From NCBI RefSeq assembly GCF_009754945.1, contig NZ_WPIN01000007.1, forward strand, positions 124,001 through 188,000: 64,000 bases of DNA, written 5' to 3'. A program made the position numbers and the translations under genes. Numbering within the stretch: the first letter of the stretch is position 1; each line of letters starts with the position of its first letter. Source of the stretch: Spirosoma arboris. Its GTDB lineage: Bacteria > Bacteroidota > Bacteroidia > Cytophagales > Spirosomataceae. Shown piece after piece: positions 51,883 through 59,656 of this stretch. The notes under the pieces were generated by a model. It had not been told where the DNA came from. It saw only the letters and a list, made by a program, of their open reading frames with translations, and searched no databases.

Positions 51883-52209
51883 ATGAAGTTAGAAGAAGCC
51901 GTAAAATACCTGAAGGATTCTGATGGACCACAGCAACTTTGCATAGATAAGGGCTTGGTAACAGATCCTGATGACTTGCTTATTTACATGGAAAAGGCAA
52001 TTAATCTTGCCTCAGAGCTTAGTTTCTTTTCAATACAAGAAACCGAAGATGATTTGATTTTTAATAAAGATGGAGTGCAGTACATTCAACTTTTCCCAGC
52101 TCATTATGCAGTCGATCTTATTGAATCTGACTTAGATCTTCTGAACAAAGGATTGTCTGATTTACAGATAGCACATAGGCTTTTAGACTACAGAATAAAT
52201 GACGCTTAA
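51883..52209 (+). CDS. Small acidic protein, unknown, immunity-like
   Basis: A 108-aa acidic, largely helical protein (KLEEAVKYLKDSDGPQQLC; DLLIYMEKAINLASELSFFS; AVDLIESDLDLLNKGLSDLQ). No named family was recognised. No signal peptide. Second cytoplasmic member of the rightward array, between repeats R2 and R3. Confidence 0.5.
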   Translation: MKLEEAVKYLKDSDGPQQLCIDKGLVTDPDDLLIYMEKAINLASELSFFSIQETEDDLIFNKDGVQYIQLFPAHYAVDLIESDLDLLNKGLSDLQIAHRLLDYRINDA

Positions 52210-52283
52210 AAACGGACTTTATTTTTGTACTATCAGAAGGTCAAATCTTTTGAGAAAAATTATAGATTCTGTGGATAATCGAA

Positions 52284-52309
52284 TAACATATAGGCACTTA
52301 TAAACAGAA
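52284..52309 (+). repeat. Array repeat R3
   Basis: TAACATATAGGCACTTATAA then ACAGAA, preceded by AATCGAA. It ends 3 bases before the ATG at 52313. Confidence 0.78.
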
Positions 52310-52312
52310 CTG

Positions 52313-52675
52313 ATGCGAGTTAATCCATTTCCGTATCTTACTAAATCTAGGCCTTGGAAAGACATACAAAATGATTTGGTAGACTTCCCTGAAAGGAAAG
52401 AAATGTTGGAGTTGGTCGACCACATAATTGAGAGTGGTGCATCAAAGCGGCTATTTGCTTACACTTCCCATTATAATTTAGTAGTGAGCATTTATGATAA
52501 GATAAGCCCACTAAATGAATCTCTTCACATTAGTTATGACCAATCCGACAGGGGAGTTGAATGGCTTTTTAATTATTACTCTGGTCCATCTACTGAACCC
52601 GAATTTAAAAGGCGTTACTCAGAGGGATATTTGATTGAAAAATTCGACGACTTTCTTAGAAAGATTTCTTGGTAA
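52313..52675 (+). CDS. Small soluble protein, unknown, immunity-like
   Basis: A 120-aa protein with mixed helix and strand (MRVNPFPYLTKSRPWKDIQN; LVVSIYDKISPLNESLHISY; YLIEKFDDFLRKISW). No named family and no signal. Last rightward gene of the array before the point where orientation changes. Confidence 0.5.
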   Translation: MRVNPFPYLTKSRPWKDIQNDLVDFPERKEMLELVDHIIESGASKRLFAYTSHYNLVVSIYDKISPLNESLHISYDQSDRGVEWLFNYYSGPSTEPEFKRRYSEGYLIEKFDDFLRKISW

Positions 52676-52759
52676 GTACAACTAATACTTAGCGGTCAAT
52701 TGCCTTATTTTAAGAAAAGGCTTTTTAATTGAACTTCACCAAATCAAGCTTTAATCGAA

Positions 52760-52790
52760 TAACATAAAACTAGTTATAAAACAGGCGAAG
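52760..52790 (+). repeat. Array repeat R4, orphan rightward copy
   Basis: TAACATAAAACTAGTTATAA then AACAGGCGAAG. No rightward gene follows it. The stretch 52764-52795 is repeated in inverted orientation at 53317-53348 with 31 of 32 bases identical, so R4 and R5 bracket the gene 52838-53302. Confidence 0.82.
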
Positions 52791-52837
52791 AATTAGTAAA
52801 ACTTTGGGGCTACTTAAAAAATATTGCCTTTGTATTT

Positions 52838-53302
52838 TTACAATATTGAATCTATGGCAAAGGTTTTACCCACGTCTCGCTTGTTAAATAAATAGTATGT
52901 AGAAATTGAAATAATAAAGGCTAGTATCCAAGCCAAGACTTCGGCAACTTTTAAGTAATAATCGTTATGATGCCAATCACTAAAAAATAAATAAGTTAAA
53001 GGGGTTGTAATACTTAGTAAAAACCCTGATGATAGAATTGATATTGTACTAATCCTTTTAAAGAGCCTTCTGCTCATGTAAACAATTGGATAATAAGTTA
53101 ATAGGCTAATTATCAACGGCACTATATTATAAAAAAGAGCAGCTCCTAACATGTCCAAAATTGTCATCTTGGGAGCTCCTGGAAAATTGCTTAGTGTTTT
53201 AGGAAGATATGTTTCATTTGTTAAATTATACTTCATGATTATAAAGTAGAGTATCATGAATGATAAGTCTTTGATAATAATATGTACTGGAGAAATCCGC
53301 AT
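52838..53302 (-). CDS. Small multi-pass membrane protein between inverted repeats
   Basis: A 154-aa protein with about four hydrophobic segments: residues about 8-25 (IIIKDLSFMILYFIIMKY), 48-72 (LDMLGAALFYNIVPLIISLL), 86-110 (STISILSSGFLLSITTPLTY) and 122-142 (VLAWILAFIISISTYYLF). No named family. Membrane proteins of this size can serve as immunity proteins against membrane-targeting toxins, but that is speculation. It lies between inverted repeats R4 and R5 and points opposite to its left neighbours. Confidence 0.55.
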   Translation of the reverse strand: MRISPVHIIIKDLSFMILYFIIMKYNLTNETYLPKTLSNFPGAPKMTILDMLGAALFYNIVPLIISLLTYYPIVYMSRRLFKRISTISILSSGFLLSITTPLTYLFFSDWHHNDYYLKVAEVLAWILAFIISISTYYLFNKRDVGKTFAIDSIL

Positions 53303-53316
53303 GCTACTTTATGAAG

Positions 53317-53357
53317 TAATTGTTCGCCTGTTTTATAACTAGTTTTATATTATGTAA
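53317..53357 (-). repeat. Array repeat R5, leftward copy
   Basis: On the minus strand TTACATAATATAAAACTAG continues into TTATAAAACAGGCGAAC, ending 19 bases before the ATG at 53302. Its core is the inverted partner of R4. Confidence 0.82.
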
Positions 53358-53396
53358 ATTAATTTATAAGTACAATATCTAAATCTTGTTATTTTT

Positions 53397-54110
53397 CTAC
53401 AGCAGACTTAGATAGTAACCCGTTTCTCCAAGCTCCTTGATAGAAACGCTTCTGTAAGGAATAAACTCATAGCTTTCTGAAGTAATCATAGGCTTATTAG
53501 CAGCATCGTGATATTTACGTATGCCATCAATCACTAATTTTGATACTATACCAGCATGTGAATGTATCGTGATTGGCCCTAAGGGAAAAGCCATAGACTT
53601 GACATCGCTATCATGTATACCAAGTATTATTAATTTCCCTCTTGACACATATAATGAATCGCAGGTATATTCGGAATGACCTCCCCCATTCATTGTAGAT
53701 TTGTAAAAAACTTGTTTAACAGTAAAATTCCCCAAGCTCTCATAATCAATACGACTTGGGGCTGTATCCGCATCTGCTCCTGCTTGGTCAAACCTATTTA
53801 CCAATATCGTATCCTTTGACAACCAAGCATCAAATCCATAAGGAAAGGATTTCCCCGCATTTTCAGCAAAACGCTCACCTCTTTCTAATAATCGGTATCC
53901 AGTAATATCACCTGTAAAAGCCGCCCCATACCTGGCATATTTGTAGATATAATATTTTTCATCAGGTGTTAATTGCCTTGTTAGTTCGTAGTATTCAGAT
54001 TTATCCAAATACTCTCTATGAGTAAAGTAATAAGTTACACCTATTATTGAAAGCAAAAAAAACGCAATAGGGAAGTAACCAATTCTATCTATTATTTTTT
54101 TCAAATTCAT
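53397..54110 (-). CDS. Membrane-anchored protein of the leftward array, unknown
   Basis: A 237-aa protein with one N-terminal membrane segment (residues 10-29, IGYFPIAFFLLSIIGVTYYF) and a long extracytoplasmic domain. The domain is beta-rich (YYIYKYARYGAAFTGDITGY; GGHSEYTCDSLYVSRGKLII). No family recognised. Preceded by R6. Codon use and AT-content match its array neighbours rather than the housekeeping region. Confidence 0.5.
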   Translation of the reverse strand: MNLKKIIDRIGYFPIAFFLLSIIGVTYYFTHREYLDKSEYYELTRQLTPDEKYYIYKYARYGAAFTGDITGYRLLERGERFAENAGKSFPYGFDAWLSKDTILVNRFDQAGADADTAPSRIDYESLGNFTVKQVFYKSTMNGGGHSEYTCDSLYVSRGKLIILGIHDSDVKSMAFPLGPITIHSHAGIVSKLVIDGIRKYHDAANKPMITSESYEFIPYRSVSIKELGETGYYLSLL

Positions 54111-54131
54111 GTTGGTAGTTACACGTCAATT

Positions 54132-54160
54132 ATTTTGTTGTATAAGTAGCAATATGTTAA
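54132..54160 (-). repeat. Array repeat R6, leftward copy
   Basis: On the minus strand TTAACATATTGCTACTTATA continues into CAACAAAAT. Its TAA is the stop codon of the gene at 54157-54618, just as R1 begins with a stop codon. It ends 21 bases before the ATG at 54110. Confidence 0.8.
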
Positions 54161-54618
54161 TCAGCAAATTCAGTTTTGGACAATGTAGCTGGCAAAATAG
54201 TCCATCCTTCATAAGGGGCGCTATCCATCCACTCAGGTATTGAATAACTCCAAGTAATTTCACTTATGCTAGGTTGCTTACAACTTACTCTTACTAAAAA
54301 ACGCTTATAGAGAAAGTTCTGTGCTACAAAATCACCTTTTCGATAATCATTCCAACTACGGGGCATTTGCCCCCATGAGTCTGTGAAGTTTCGTCCCCCA
54401 ATCGAATACCGATAATACACCGTTTTATTCGCTATTTTAGTTGTATAGCCAATCGTATAACGAGAACATTCGTTAAGAGCACTTCTTTTTTGCCGCCAAT
54501 AAATTAAGGCATATATACCAATTGCTATAAAAGCACCAAAAAACAGCACATTCGACAAAAATGGAAGCGTCTTTCTAAAGAATCTTCGTTTGCGTTGCTT
54601 AAAGTTAATAGGTGGCAT
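54157..54618 (-). CDS. Membrane-anchored small protein of the leftward array, unknown
   Basis: A 153-aa protein with a basic N-terminus (KQRKRRFFRKTLPF) and one membrane segment near residues 20-42 (NVLFFGAFIAIGIYALIYW), followed by a beta-rich domain (YTIGYTTKIANKTVYYRYSI; RNFTDSWGQMPRSWNDYRKG). The domain is reminiscent of DUF3592-like proteins, but I am not sure. First gene of the leftward array, preceded by R7 and followed directly by R6. Confidence 0.5.
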   Translation of the reverse strand: MPPINFKQRKRRFFRKTLPFLSNVLFFGAFIAIGIYALIYWRQKRSALNECSRYTIGYTTKIANKTVYYRYSIGGRNFTDSWGQMPRSWNDYRKGDFVAQNFLYKRFLVRVSCKQPSISEITWSYSIPEWMDSAPYEGWTILPATLSKTEFAD

Positions 54619-54623
54619 TTTTA

Positions 54624-54650
54624 CTTGTTATATAATCTACAATATGTTGT
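54624..54650 (-). repeat. Array repeat R7, leftward copy
   Basis: On the minus strand ACAACATATTGTAGATTATA continues into TAACAAGT, ending 5 bases before the ATG at 54618. It matches R0 most closely. Confidence 0.75.
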
Positions 54651-54694
54651 CTAAAGTCTACAATCGACAAAATATAAATATAACTGAAGTGGCA

Positions 54695-54723
54695 TTTCGT
54701 ACTTTGGGAAGTAAAGTACGAAA
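54695..54723. repeat. Right boundary hairpin of the gene array
   Basis: TTTCGTACTTT and AAAGTACGAAA are perfect 11-base complements across a 7-base loop. A near copy lies at 50662-50690, so the two hairpins bracket all eight repeats and seven genes. Confidence 0.7.
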
Positions 54724-54768
54724 AATAGCTAGCCTGTTACAGGCAAAGGCTGTTTGCCCTAATGGCAT

Positions 54769-54786
54769 AAATTGCTCCTACATGAG
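54769..54786. repeat. Short motif copy GCTCCnAnnTGAGACGA (1)
   Basis: TGCTCCTACATGAGACGA in the gap before the small lipoprotein gene. Similar words occur at about 55203-55218, 56311-56326 and 60005-60022, all between genes. Confidence 0.5.
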
Positions 54787-54912
54787 ACGATACCGCGTTT
54801 ATATATCTGCGCTAAAATACTTGTCATTAGTGACTAGAAGTTCACTTATTCAGAAGAGACATTCCAACAGATAATCTATATTCAGGGTCTTTACCGCATA
54901 ATTCTTGACAAT

Positions 54913-55191
54913 ATGCGGTACTTGATATTTCTGGTTCTATTCAGCACAATCTGCTGTCAATCAATAAAGCCTGAGGAGAAGTCAGCTACTATTCTTGGCA
55001 AAGACTTTACATTTTGCGCAGGGTGTGGCGGCTGGATTATTGCCGTTGACTCTGTCCGATATAGGGCAGATCTACTTGCACCCTTTGATAAGGAAAATAC
55101 ACCCGTGTGGATTCGTTTTGAGCAGGATCAGCATGACGGGACAAGAAAAAATGGGCGATGGATCAACATCATCTCAATTCGAAACCGGTAG
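54913..55191 (+). CDS. Small secreted lipoprotein
   Basis: A 92-aa protein with a lipoprotein signal (MRYLIFLVLFSTICC; cysteine near 14-15). The mature part is short and beta-rich, with a cysteine pair in FCAGCGGWIIAVDS near 34 and WIRFEQDQHDGT near 66. Small proteins of this kind are common in Spirosoma-type genomes and have no assigned role. Monocistronic, flanked by copies of the GAGACGA motif. Confidence 0.6.
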   Translation: MRYLIFLVLFSTICCQSIKPEEKSATILGKDFTFCAGCGGWIIAVDSVRYRADLLAPFDKENTPVWIRFEQDQHDGTRKNGRWINIISIRNR

Positions 55192-55202
55192 CCTAATTTC
55201 GC

Positions 55203-55220
55203 ACAAAAACCTCCCATATG
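55203..55220. repeat. GAGACGA motif copy (2)
   Basis: CCTCCCATATGAGACGA between two lipoprotein genes, here followed by GGGAG, which lets CTCCC pair with GGGAG. Confidence 0.45.
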
Positions 55221-55330
55221 AGACGAGGGAGTATCAATAATTTGGGCGATTAAAGAGAGCGTTAGAAATTGATATTAATTTCGGGTTATTAACGTAATTA
55301 GCCGAAATATATAGTCCTTTGCACTAGATC

Positions 55331-56215
55331 ATGATCCGAAACGCCCTGGCTCAACTCTGCTTTTGGGCAATACCTTGCCTGATAATCGCTTGCCACCAAC
55401 CTGAAGCAGTCGCTCCAATTACCCGGTCTGCCGACTTGATCGCCCAGATAACCGAGGGGCCTTTTAGCAGCCAGTACCGCTATGATCAGCAAGGTCGGCT
55501 AATAGGCATCATTACCGACGGATTGGTAGATTCGGGCGAATATAATCCCACTACCGCGCACGCAGAATATGCCTTCGTTTATAAACCAACTAAACTGATT
55601 ATGACCTATAAAGCTACCCGAAACGGGCATAGCCTTCAAGGGGAGCAACATATCCCGGTCAATAAACAAGGATTAGTGACCTTTGCCCCCAGCTTTGTCT
55701 TTACCGATAACATGCGCACACCAGCTGCTGAATTCTCTTCTTTATTAAAGAATTTCCTGTATCCCTTAGTCTTGGGAGATACCCTACGACAATATAATGG
55801 GGATGGGTATTTAATTCAGGCTGAAAACAGCCGAAAATCCATCAATCGCAATCTACCGAACTGGTCTGAATACAGCCGAAGTAATCAGACCATCTTGGAT
55901 GGCAATGTCACGCAACTTTCGTTGATCACTCAAGAAATAGATACGGATTGGAAGTACCTAATTGCCCCCATCCGTACTCAGCTTCGATATAGCTACGACC
56001 AAACAAAACCTGGTCTACGAAATCCGTATCAGTTTATGGGTACTACCAATCTTAATCTACTGAAAACCAAAGAGTTGTTAGATGGTCAAGCGATTTCCTA
56101 TCGGGAAAGCTATAGCTATGAGCGTGATGCCAAAGGGCGCCCCGTCCGCTATACAATCCGGACCAATCCGAACGATTCAGGCATTAGTGGCCGAATCGAG
56201 TATGTCAATCCTTAA
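55331..56215 (+). CDS. Secreted lipoprotein with YD/RHS-like strands
   Basis: A 294-aa lipoprotein; the lipobox is in CLIIACHQPE near 21. It contains YRYDQQGRLIGIITDG near 48, YSYDQTKPGLRNPY near 222 and SYERDAKGRPVRYTI near 262, short strand-turn units like YD repeats or the DUF4595 family, which are found on surface proteins. The specific family is uncertain. Single gene on the plus strand. Confidence 0.65.
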   Translation: MIRNALAQLCFWAIPCLIIACHQPEAVAPITRSADLIAQITEGPFSSQYRYDQQGRLIGIITDGLVDSGEYNPTTAHAEYAFVYKPTKLIMTYKATRNGHSLQGEQHIPVNKQGLVTFAPSFVFTDNMRTPAAEFSSLLKNFLYPLVLGDTLRQYNGDGYLIQAENSRKSINRNLPNWSEYSRSNQTILDGNVTQLSLITQEIDTDWKYLIAPIRTQLRYSYDQTKPGLRNPYQFMGTTNLNLLKTKELLDGQAISYRESYSYERDAKGRPVRYTIRTNPNDSGISGRIEYVNP

Positions 56216-56310
56216 TTGAAAAGGGATGTAGGGTTAATCCAAAACTAGTGAAATCTTTTAAAGTTGATAGACTAGCTATTGCCAGGAAAGACCATAGTTT
56301 CAATAATCTC

Positions 56311-56326
56311 GCTCCCATGTGAGACG
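56311..56326. repeat. GAGACGA motif copy (3)
   Basis: CTCCCATGTGAGACGA between the YD-like lipoprotein and the SRPBCC gene. The core CTCnCATGTGAG is palindromic. Confidence 0.45.
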
Positions 56327-56436
56327 AATGAATTGTTGAGGTAATTGCCGCCGTGTTTCCCACTTTAATTCCTGTCGAATCGAATTGGTAACTGAACAGC
56401 CAGTTACCAAGCTCTCATTTGGAAAGCGGAGTTAAC

Positions 56437-56871
56437 TTATTGTTTTAAAGCTGGATTACCCAATCTGGTTGTGAACAGCTTGTCGATATAATGCGTCCAT
56501 CCTTGCGTGCACGATTGGTAGCAGTCAAGGACAGGAACCAGGCCAATATGGGTGAATTGAAGTTGAGTTTTATCACCTTTTAGGGCAATGTCAAAATGAA
56601 TTGTTGTTCCTGTCCATTCCTGTTTATTAGCAAAGTGATTTAGGCTACTGTCTGTCACCAACCACACAATTTTTTGGCCTGGGATCGACTCGATCACTTG
56701 TTGAGTAGATACATGGATGTCCGAAAAAGCAACCGTAAATTCATCCTTCAGGTGAAGGAAAGTACCGGTTATATTTTCGGTCCACCAGCGATTGACCTGG
56801 TTGATCATCTCAAAGACATCGTCTGGGGATTGGTCCAGGATCAGGGTCGTGGTAAAATCAGCTGAGTTCAT
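56437..56871 (-). CDS. SRPBCC (START/AHSA1-like) domain protein
   Basis: A 144-aa cytoplasmic protein with the helix-grip fold of the SRPBCC superfamily: FTTTLILDQSPDDVFEMINQ at the start, VNRWWTENITGTF near 27, SIPGQKIVWLVTD near 63 and LQFTHIGLVPVLDCYQSCTQ near 103 with GWTHYIDKL following. The pattern is that of AHSA1/activator-type proteins, which bind small hydrophobic ligands. Ligand unknown. Same strand as the SDR gene upstream, 51 bases away, so possibly cotranscribed. Confidence 0.85.
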   Translation of the reverse strand: MNSADFTTTLILDQSPDDVFEMINQVNRWWTENITGTFLHLKDEFTVAFSDIHVSTQQVIESIPGQKIVWLVTDSSLNHFANKQEWTGTTIHFDIALKGDKTQLQFTHIGLVPVLDCYQSCTQGWTHYIDKLFTTRLGNPALKQ

Positions 56872-56922
56872 GATTGTAGCTTTGATTATCTCGAAAATGG
56901 ATGATTGAATGAGTAATACGAG

Positions 56923-57786
56923 TTAACTCAGCAGGGCCTGCATCCCAAAAGCCGCCATAAACTGTTCATACTGCTTCTGTACCGAATCATTGGCCTCCAC
57001 GGCAAACTGGCCAGTGGCGGGATCAACCACGGTTCGTAACGGCCGCTCACCGGCTGGCGTGTCAATCAAGCCTATGATTGCGTCAGCTACCAGTTGGGGA
57101 TCGGGTTTTAAGCTGGCAAACAGCTGCTCAATACCCGCTCCAATTTGACCCGGAACCTTCGCCAACTCCCCATAACTGGCAATGACGGTGACGTCTGAAC
57201 CGGTGAGGATATTACCGAACATTTCGGTGGGAAAGGGCCCCGGTTGCACCATCACCACATCAACGCCCAGGGGTCTGACTTCATAATAGAGACCCTCCGT
57301 CAAGCCTTCCAGGGCAAACTTGGCGGTGTTGTACACCGTTTGAAACGGAAAAGAGAAGCGTCCTGCCACACTGGATACGTTAATAATTAAGCCTGCTCGC
57401 TGCTGACGCATAGACGGCAAAACAGCCTTTGTTAGTCGCCAGGGCCCTTTTAGGTCCACATTCAGGATCGTTTCCATGTCCGCTTCGGTGAATGTCTCGG
57501 CAATGCCCGTAGCATAAAGCCCGGCATTATTGACCACGACATCGATTTTACCTTCCTGCTCCAGGATGCTGGCCACGGCACAGTTCACTGACTCCACATC
57601 CGTTACATCCACATTCAGCACAGCAACGTTGCCCTGTTGACCAAGCGCCCTGGCTTTGGCTTGATTACGCCCCTCTGGATCGCGCATCGTGGCATAGACC
57701 CGATGCCCCCCAGCCACGCAACTTAGGGCTGTCAGCCAACCAAACCCACTACTGGTTCCGGTAATCAGAATAACTTTTTTGTTCAT
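56923..57786 (-). CDS. Short-chain dehydrogenase/reductase
   Basis: A 287-aa NAD(P)-dependent oxidoreductase. The start at 57786 (MNKKVILITGTSSGFG) is canonical; the longer frame to 57897 runs into the divergent promoter. The cofactor motif TGTSSGFG lies at 9-16, NNAGLY near 88, the catalytic Ser in INVSSVAGRFSF near 137 and Tyr-x3-Lys in YNTAKFALEG near 154. PGPFPTEMFG near 184 is typical of classical SDRs. Substrate unknown. Divergent from an AraC regulator that may control it. Confidence 0.92.
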   Translation of the reverse strand: MNKKVILITGTSSGFGWLTALSCVAGGHRVYATMRDPEGRNQAKARALGQQGNVAVLNVDVTDVESVNCAVASILEQEGKIDVVVNNAGLYATGIAETFTEADMETILNVDLKGPWRLTKAVLPSMRQQRAGLIINVSSVAGRFSFPFQTVYNTAKFALEGLTEGLYYEVRPLGVDVVMVQPGPFPTEMFGNILTGSDVTVIASYGELAKVPGQIGAGIEQLFASLKPDPQLVADAIIGLIDTPAGERPLRTVVDPATGQFAVEANDSVQKQYEQFMAAFGMQALLS

Positions 57787-57884
57787 GGTATTGGGGAAAT
57801 CAATAAAGTAAGTACTTGATGAATGGGGCAAAAGTAGTGGCTGAATATAGGATTGGTAAGGGGTAAAATAGCCATTCTTCCGGG

Positions 57885-57915
57885 TTGATTTGGCCATTAA
57901 TTTTGGCTAGGTTTG
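57885..57915 (+). promoter_or_regulatory. Promoter for the DJ-1/AraC regulator
   Basis: TTG at 57885-57887 and TAGGTTTG at 57908-57915 are 20 bases apart. Transcription would begin within about ten bases of the ATG at 57930, giving a very short leader. On the other strand TACTTTTG (57829-57836) is a -7 box for the SDR gene. Confidence 0.5.
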
Positions 57916-57929
57916 ACCAAAAAATCGCC

Positions 57930-58898
57930 ATGAAACACGTCACCATTGTGGTTCCCCAGGGCAACGCCAACCTCAGCAGTATAACCGGTACGTATGAAAT
58001 CCTAACCGGTGCCAATGCCTACTGGCAACGGCAAGGAAACCGGCCCAAACTGGCAATTACAGTAGCGGGAGCCGTTCCCGAAGTGAAGCTGGACGCGGGA
58101 TTTATCACGGTGCATCCTACCCTGATTGGTACTGTCAAAAAAACAGACTTAGTCATTATTCCTTCGGCTCCCTTTTCCCTGAAGCTGATTGGGGAAAACA
58201 AGGAGCTCATCCACTGGATCAAAGCACAATATCTGAACGGCGCTGAAATTGCCAGTATGTGCACGGGGGCTTTTTTATTAGCCGCTACCGGATTACTGGA
58301 TGGAAAGACCTGCTCGACACATTGGAGCGCGGAAAACCGGTTTAAGCAGATGTTCCCTAAAATTAACCTCCAGCCTGACAAGTTAGTAACCGCTGAGCAT
58401 GGCATCTACACCAACGGGGGCGCTTATTCATTTTTGCACCTGGTGCTGTTTTTAGTCGAGATCTATTTTGATCGGTCGACGGCCATTTATTGTTCAAAAG
58501 TATTTCAGATTGACATGGATCGAACTTCCCAATCCCCCTTTTTTATCTTTCAGGGACAGAAGAATCACGGGGATGAGGTCGTGAATAAAGCCCAAATCTA
58601 CATTGAACAAAACTTGCGGGAACGAATTTCGTTTGAAGCCTTAGCTGCTGAGTTGGCCATTAGTCGGCGCAATTTTGACCGACGGTTTACCAAAGCGACT
58701 GGCAATACGCCAGTGGAATATTGGCAGCGTGTCAAAATAGAGGTTGCCAAAAGTGCGTTAGAAAAAGGCCGCAAAAGTGTTTATGAGGTGATGACTGAAG
58801 TGGGCTATTCGGATGACAAAGCCTTCCGAGACGTGTTTAAGAAGCTAACCGGTGTGTCTCCCCTGGATTACCGGGCCCGGTATTCGAAAGCTTTTTGA
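57930..58898 (+). CDS. GATase1/DJ-1-like AraC-family regulator (FtrA-like)
   Basis: A 322-aa regulator. The ATG at 57930 gives MKHVTIVVPQGNANLSSITG, the DJ-1/PfpI-like N-terminal domain, with the cysteine elbow IASMCTGAFLLAATGLLDG near 107 and TTHW-like CSTHWSAENRF near 127. The C-terminal 100 residues are an AraC DNA-binding domain: SFEALAAELAISRRNFDRRF near 233 and SVYEVMTEVGYSDDKAFRDV near 283. The divergent SDR gene is the likely target, which is inference from position. Confidence 0.92.
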   Translation: MKHVTIVVPQGNANLSSITGTYEILTGANAYWQRQGNRPKLAITVAGAVPEVKLDAGFITVHPTLIGTVKKTDLVIIPSAPFSLKLIGENKELIHWIKAQYLNGAEIASMCTGAFLLAATGLLDGKTCSTHWSAENRFKQMFPKINLQPDKLVTAEHGIYTNGGAYSFLHLVLFLVEIYFDRSTAIYCSKVFQIDMDRTSQSPFFIFQGQKNHGDEVVNKAQIYIEQNLRERISFEALAAELAISRRNFDRRFTKATGNTPVEYWQRVKIEVAKSALEKGRKSVYEVMTEVGYSDDKAFRDVFKKLTGVSPLDYRARYSKAF

Positions 58899-59047
58899 CA
58901 ATTAACCTCGTCAATGGATGATGTGTGAGAACATGAGTGCATTTTCTAACTGAATGGTTTTCATCACTAGCCGCTCAATCTCAGTAAAGGCTGATTTTTT
59001 AGCCATATTTTCATGAGTCGGCTGTGGTCAAGACAGACCCCAACCCA

Positions 59048-59656
59048 TTATTTGGCTATGGTTTTGGTATACATCAAGTCTCGGGTCTTTTTTAGGCTAC
59101 CCTGTTGATCCTCATAGTACTCCTCGCTGTACTGATTCGGATTCATAATATGCACCACTTTCCGGTTTTTTTGCTTTAAACCAGGTACTAACTCCTGTTC
59201 CCATTCGTAAGTAAAAACGTTGGTTTTGACATCATACTGTCCGATTTGCTGGGCCGCATCGCTACCGATGTGATTATTGATGGCGGTGGTCACATAGCTT
59301 TTCCTGACATTATCATAGCCCTCAATCTCCACACCCTGGTAGTTTGCTAACTTCGTCTTGCCATCCGCAATGGGTATGGGCAATTGCCCACCGGTAATCT
59401 CTACCCAAAAAAAACGACCTTCAAAGATGGCTTTTCGGACGAGGGTTCCTTTCACAAATGGTAAGTTCTTATCCTGAAAAGCCCACGTTCCGACCATACT
59501 AGCCAGGATGGCATGGTGTGGGCCTGGTCTGGAGTAGTCAAGCAGTTGGGCCATTGTTTCCTGCTCGTTACTGGGCGCTTTTGACGGTATTTGTCCCTGG
59601 GCCAAATAACCCATGAAAAGTAAGGTAAACGTGAGTTTAAAAAAAGCATTTTTCAT
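59048..59656 (-). CDS. DUF1579-like secreted protein
   Basis: A 202-aa protein. The start at 59656 (MKNAFFKLTFTLLFMGYLAQ) gives a signal peptide; the longer frame to 59770 lacks one. The mature part follows the DUF1579 pattern: HHAILASMVGTWAFQD near 47, EGRFFWVEI near 80, GVEIEGYDNVRKSYVTTAIN near 112 and NQYSEEYYEDQQGSLKKTRD near 172. The family is a lipocalin-like beta barrel of unknown role. Convergent with the AraC gene. Confidence 0.8.
   Translation of the reverse strand: MKNAFFKLTFTLLFMGYLAQGQIPSKAPSNEQETMAQLLDYSRPGPHHAILASMVGTWAFQDKNLPFVKGTLVRKAIFEGRFFWVEITGGQLPIPIADGKTKLANYQGVEIEGYDNVRKSYVTTAINNHIGSDAAQQIGQYDVKTNVFTYEWEQELVPGLKQKNRKVVHIMNPNQYSEEYYEDQQGSLKKTRDLMYTKTIAK

Noticed and set aside
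50798..54650. R0-R7 as a CRISPR array
   Set aside because: Spacing is gene-sized (about 350-800 bases) and irregular, the copies diverge, and orientation switches in the middle. No cas genes are present.
54590..54874. A 94-codon rightward frame after the array
   Set aside because: It runs through repeat R7, the boundary hairpin and the leader of a leftward gene, has no protein-like composition, and is most likely chance.
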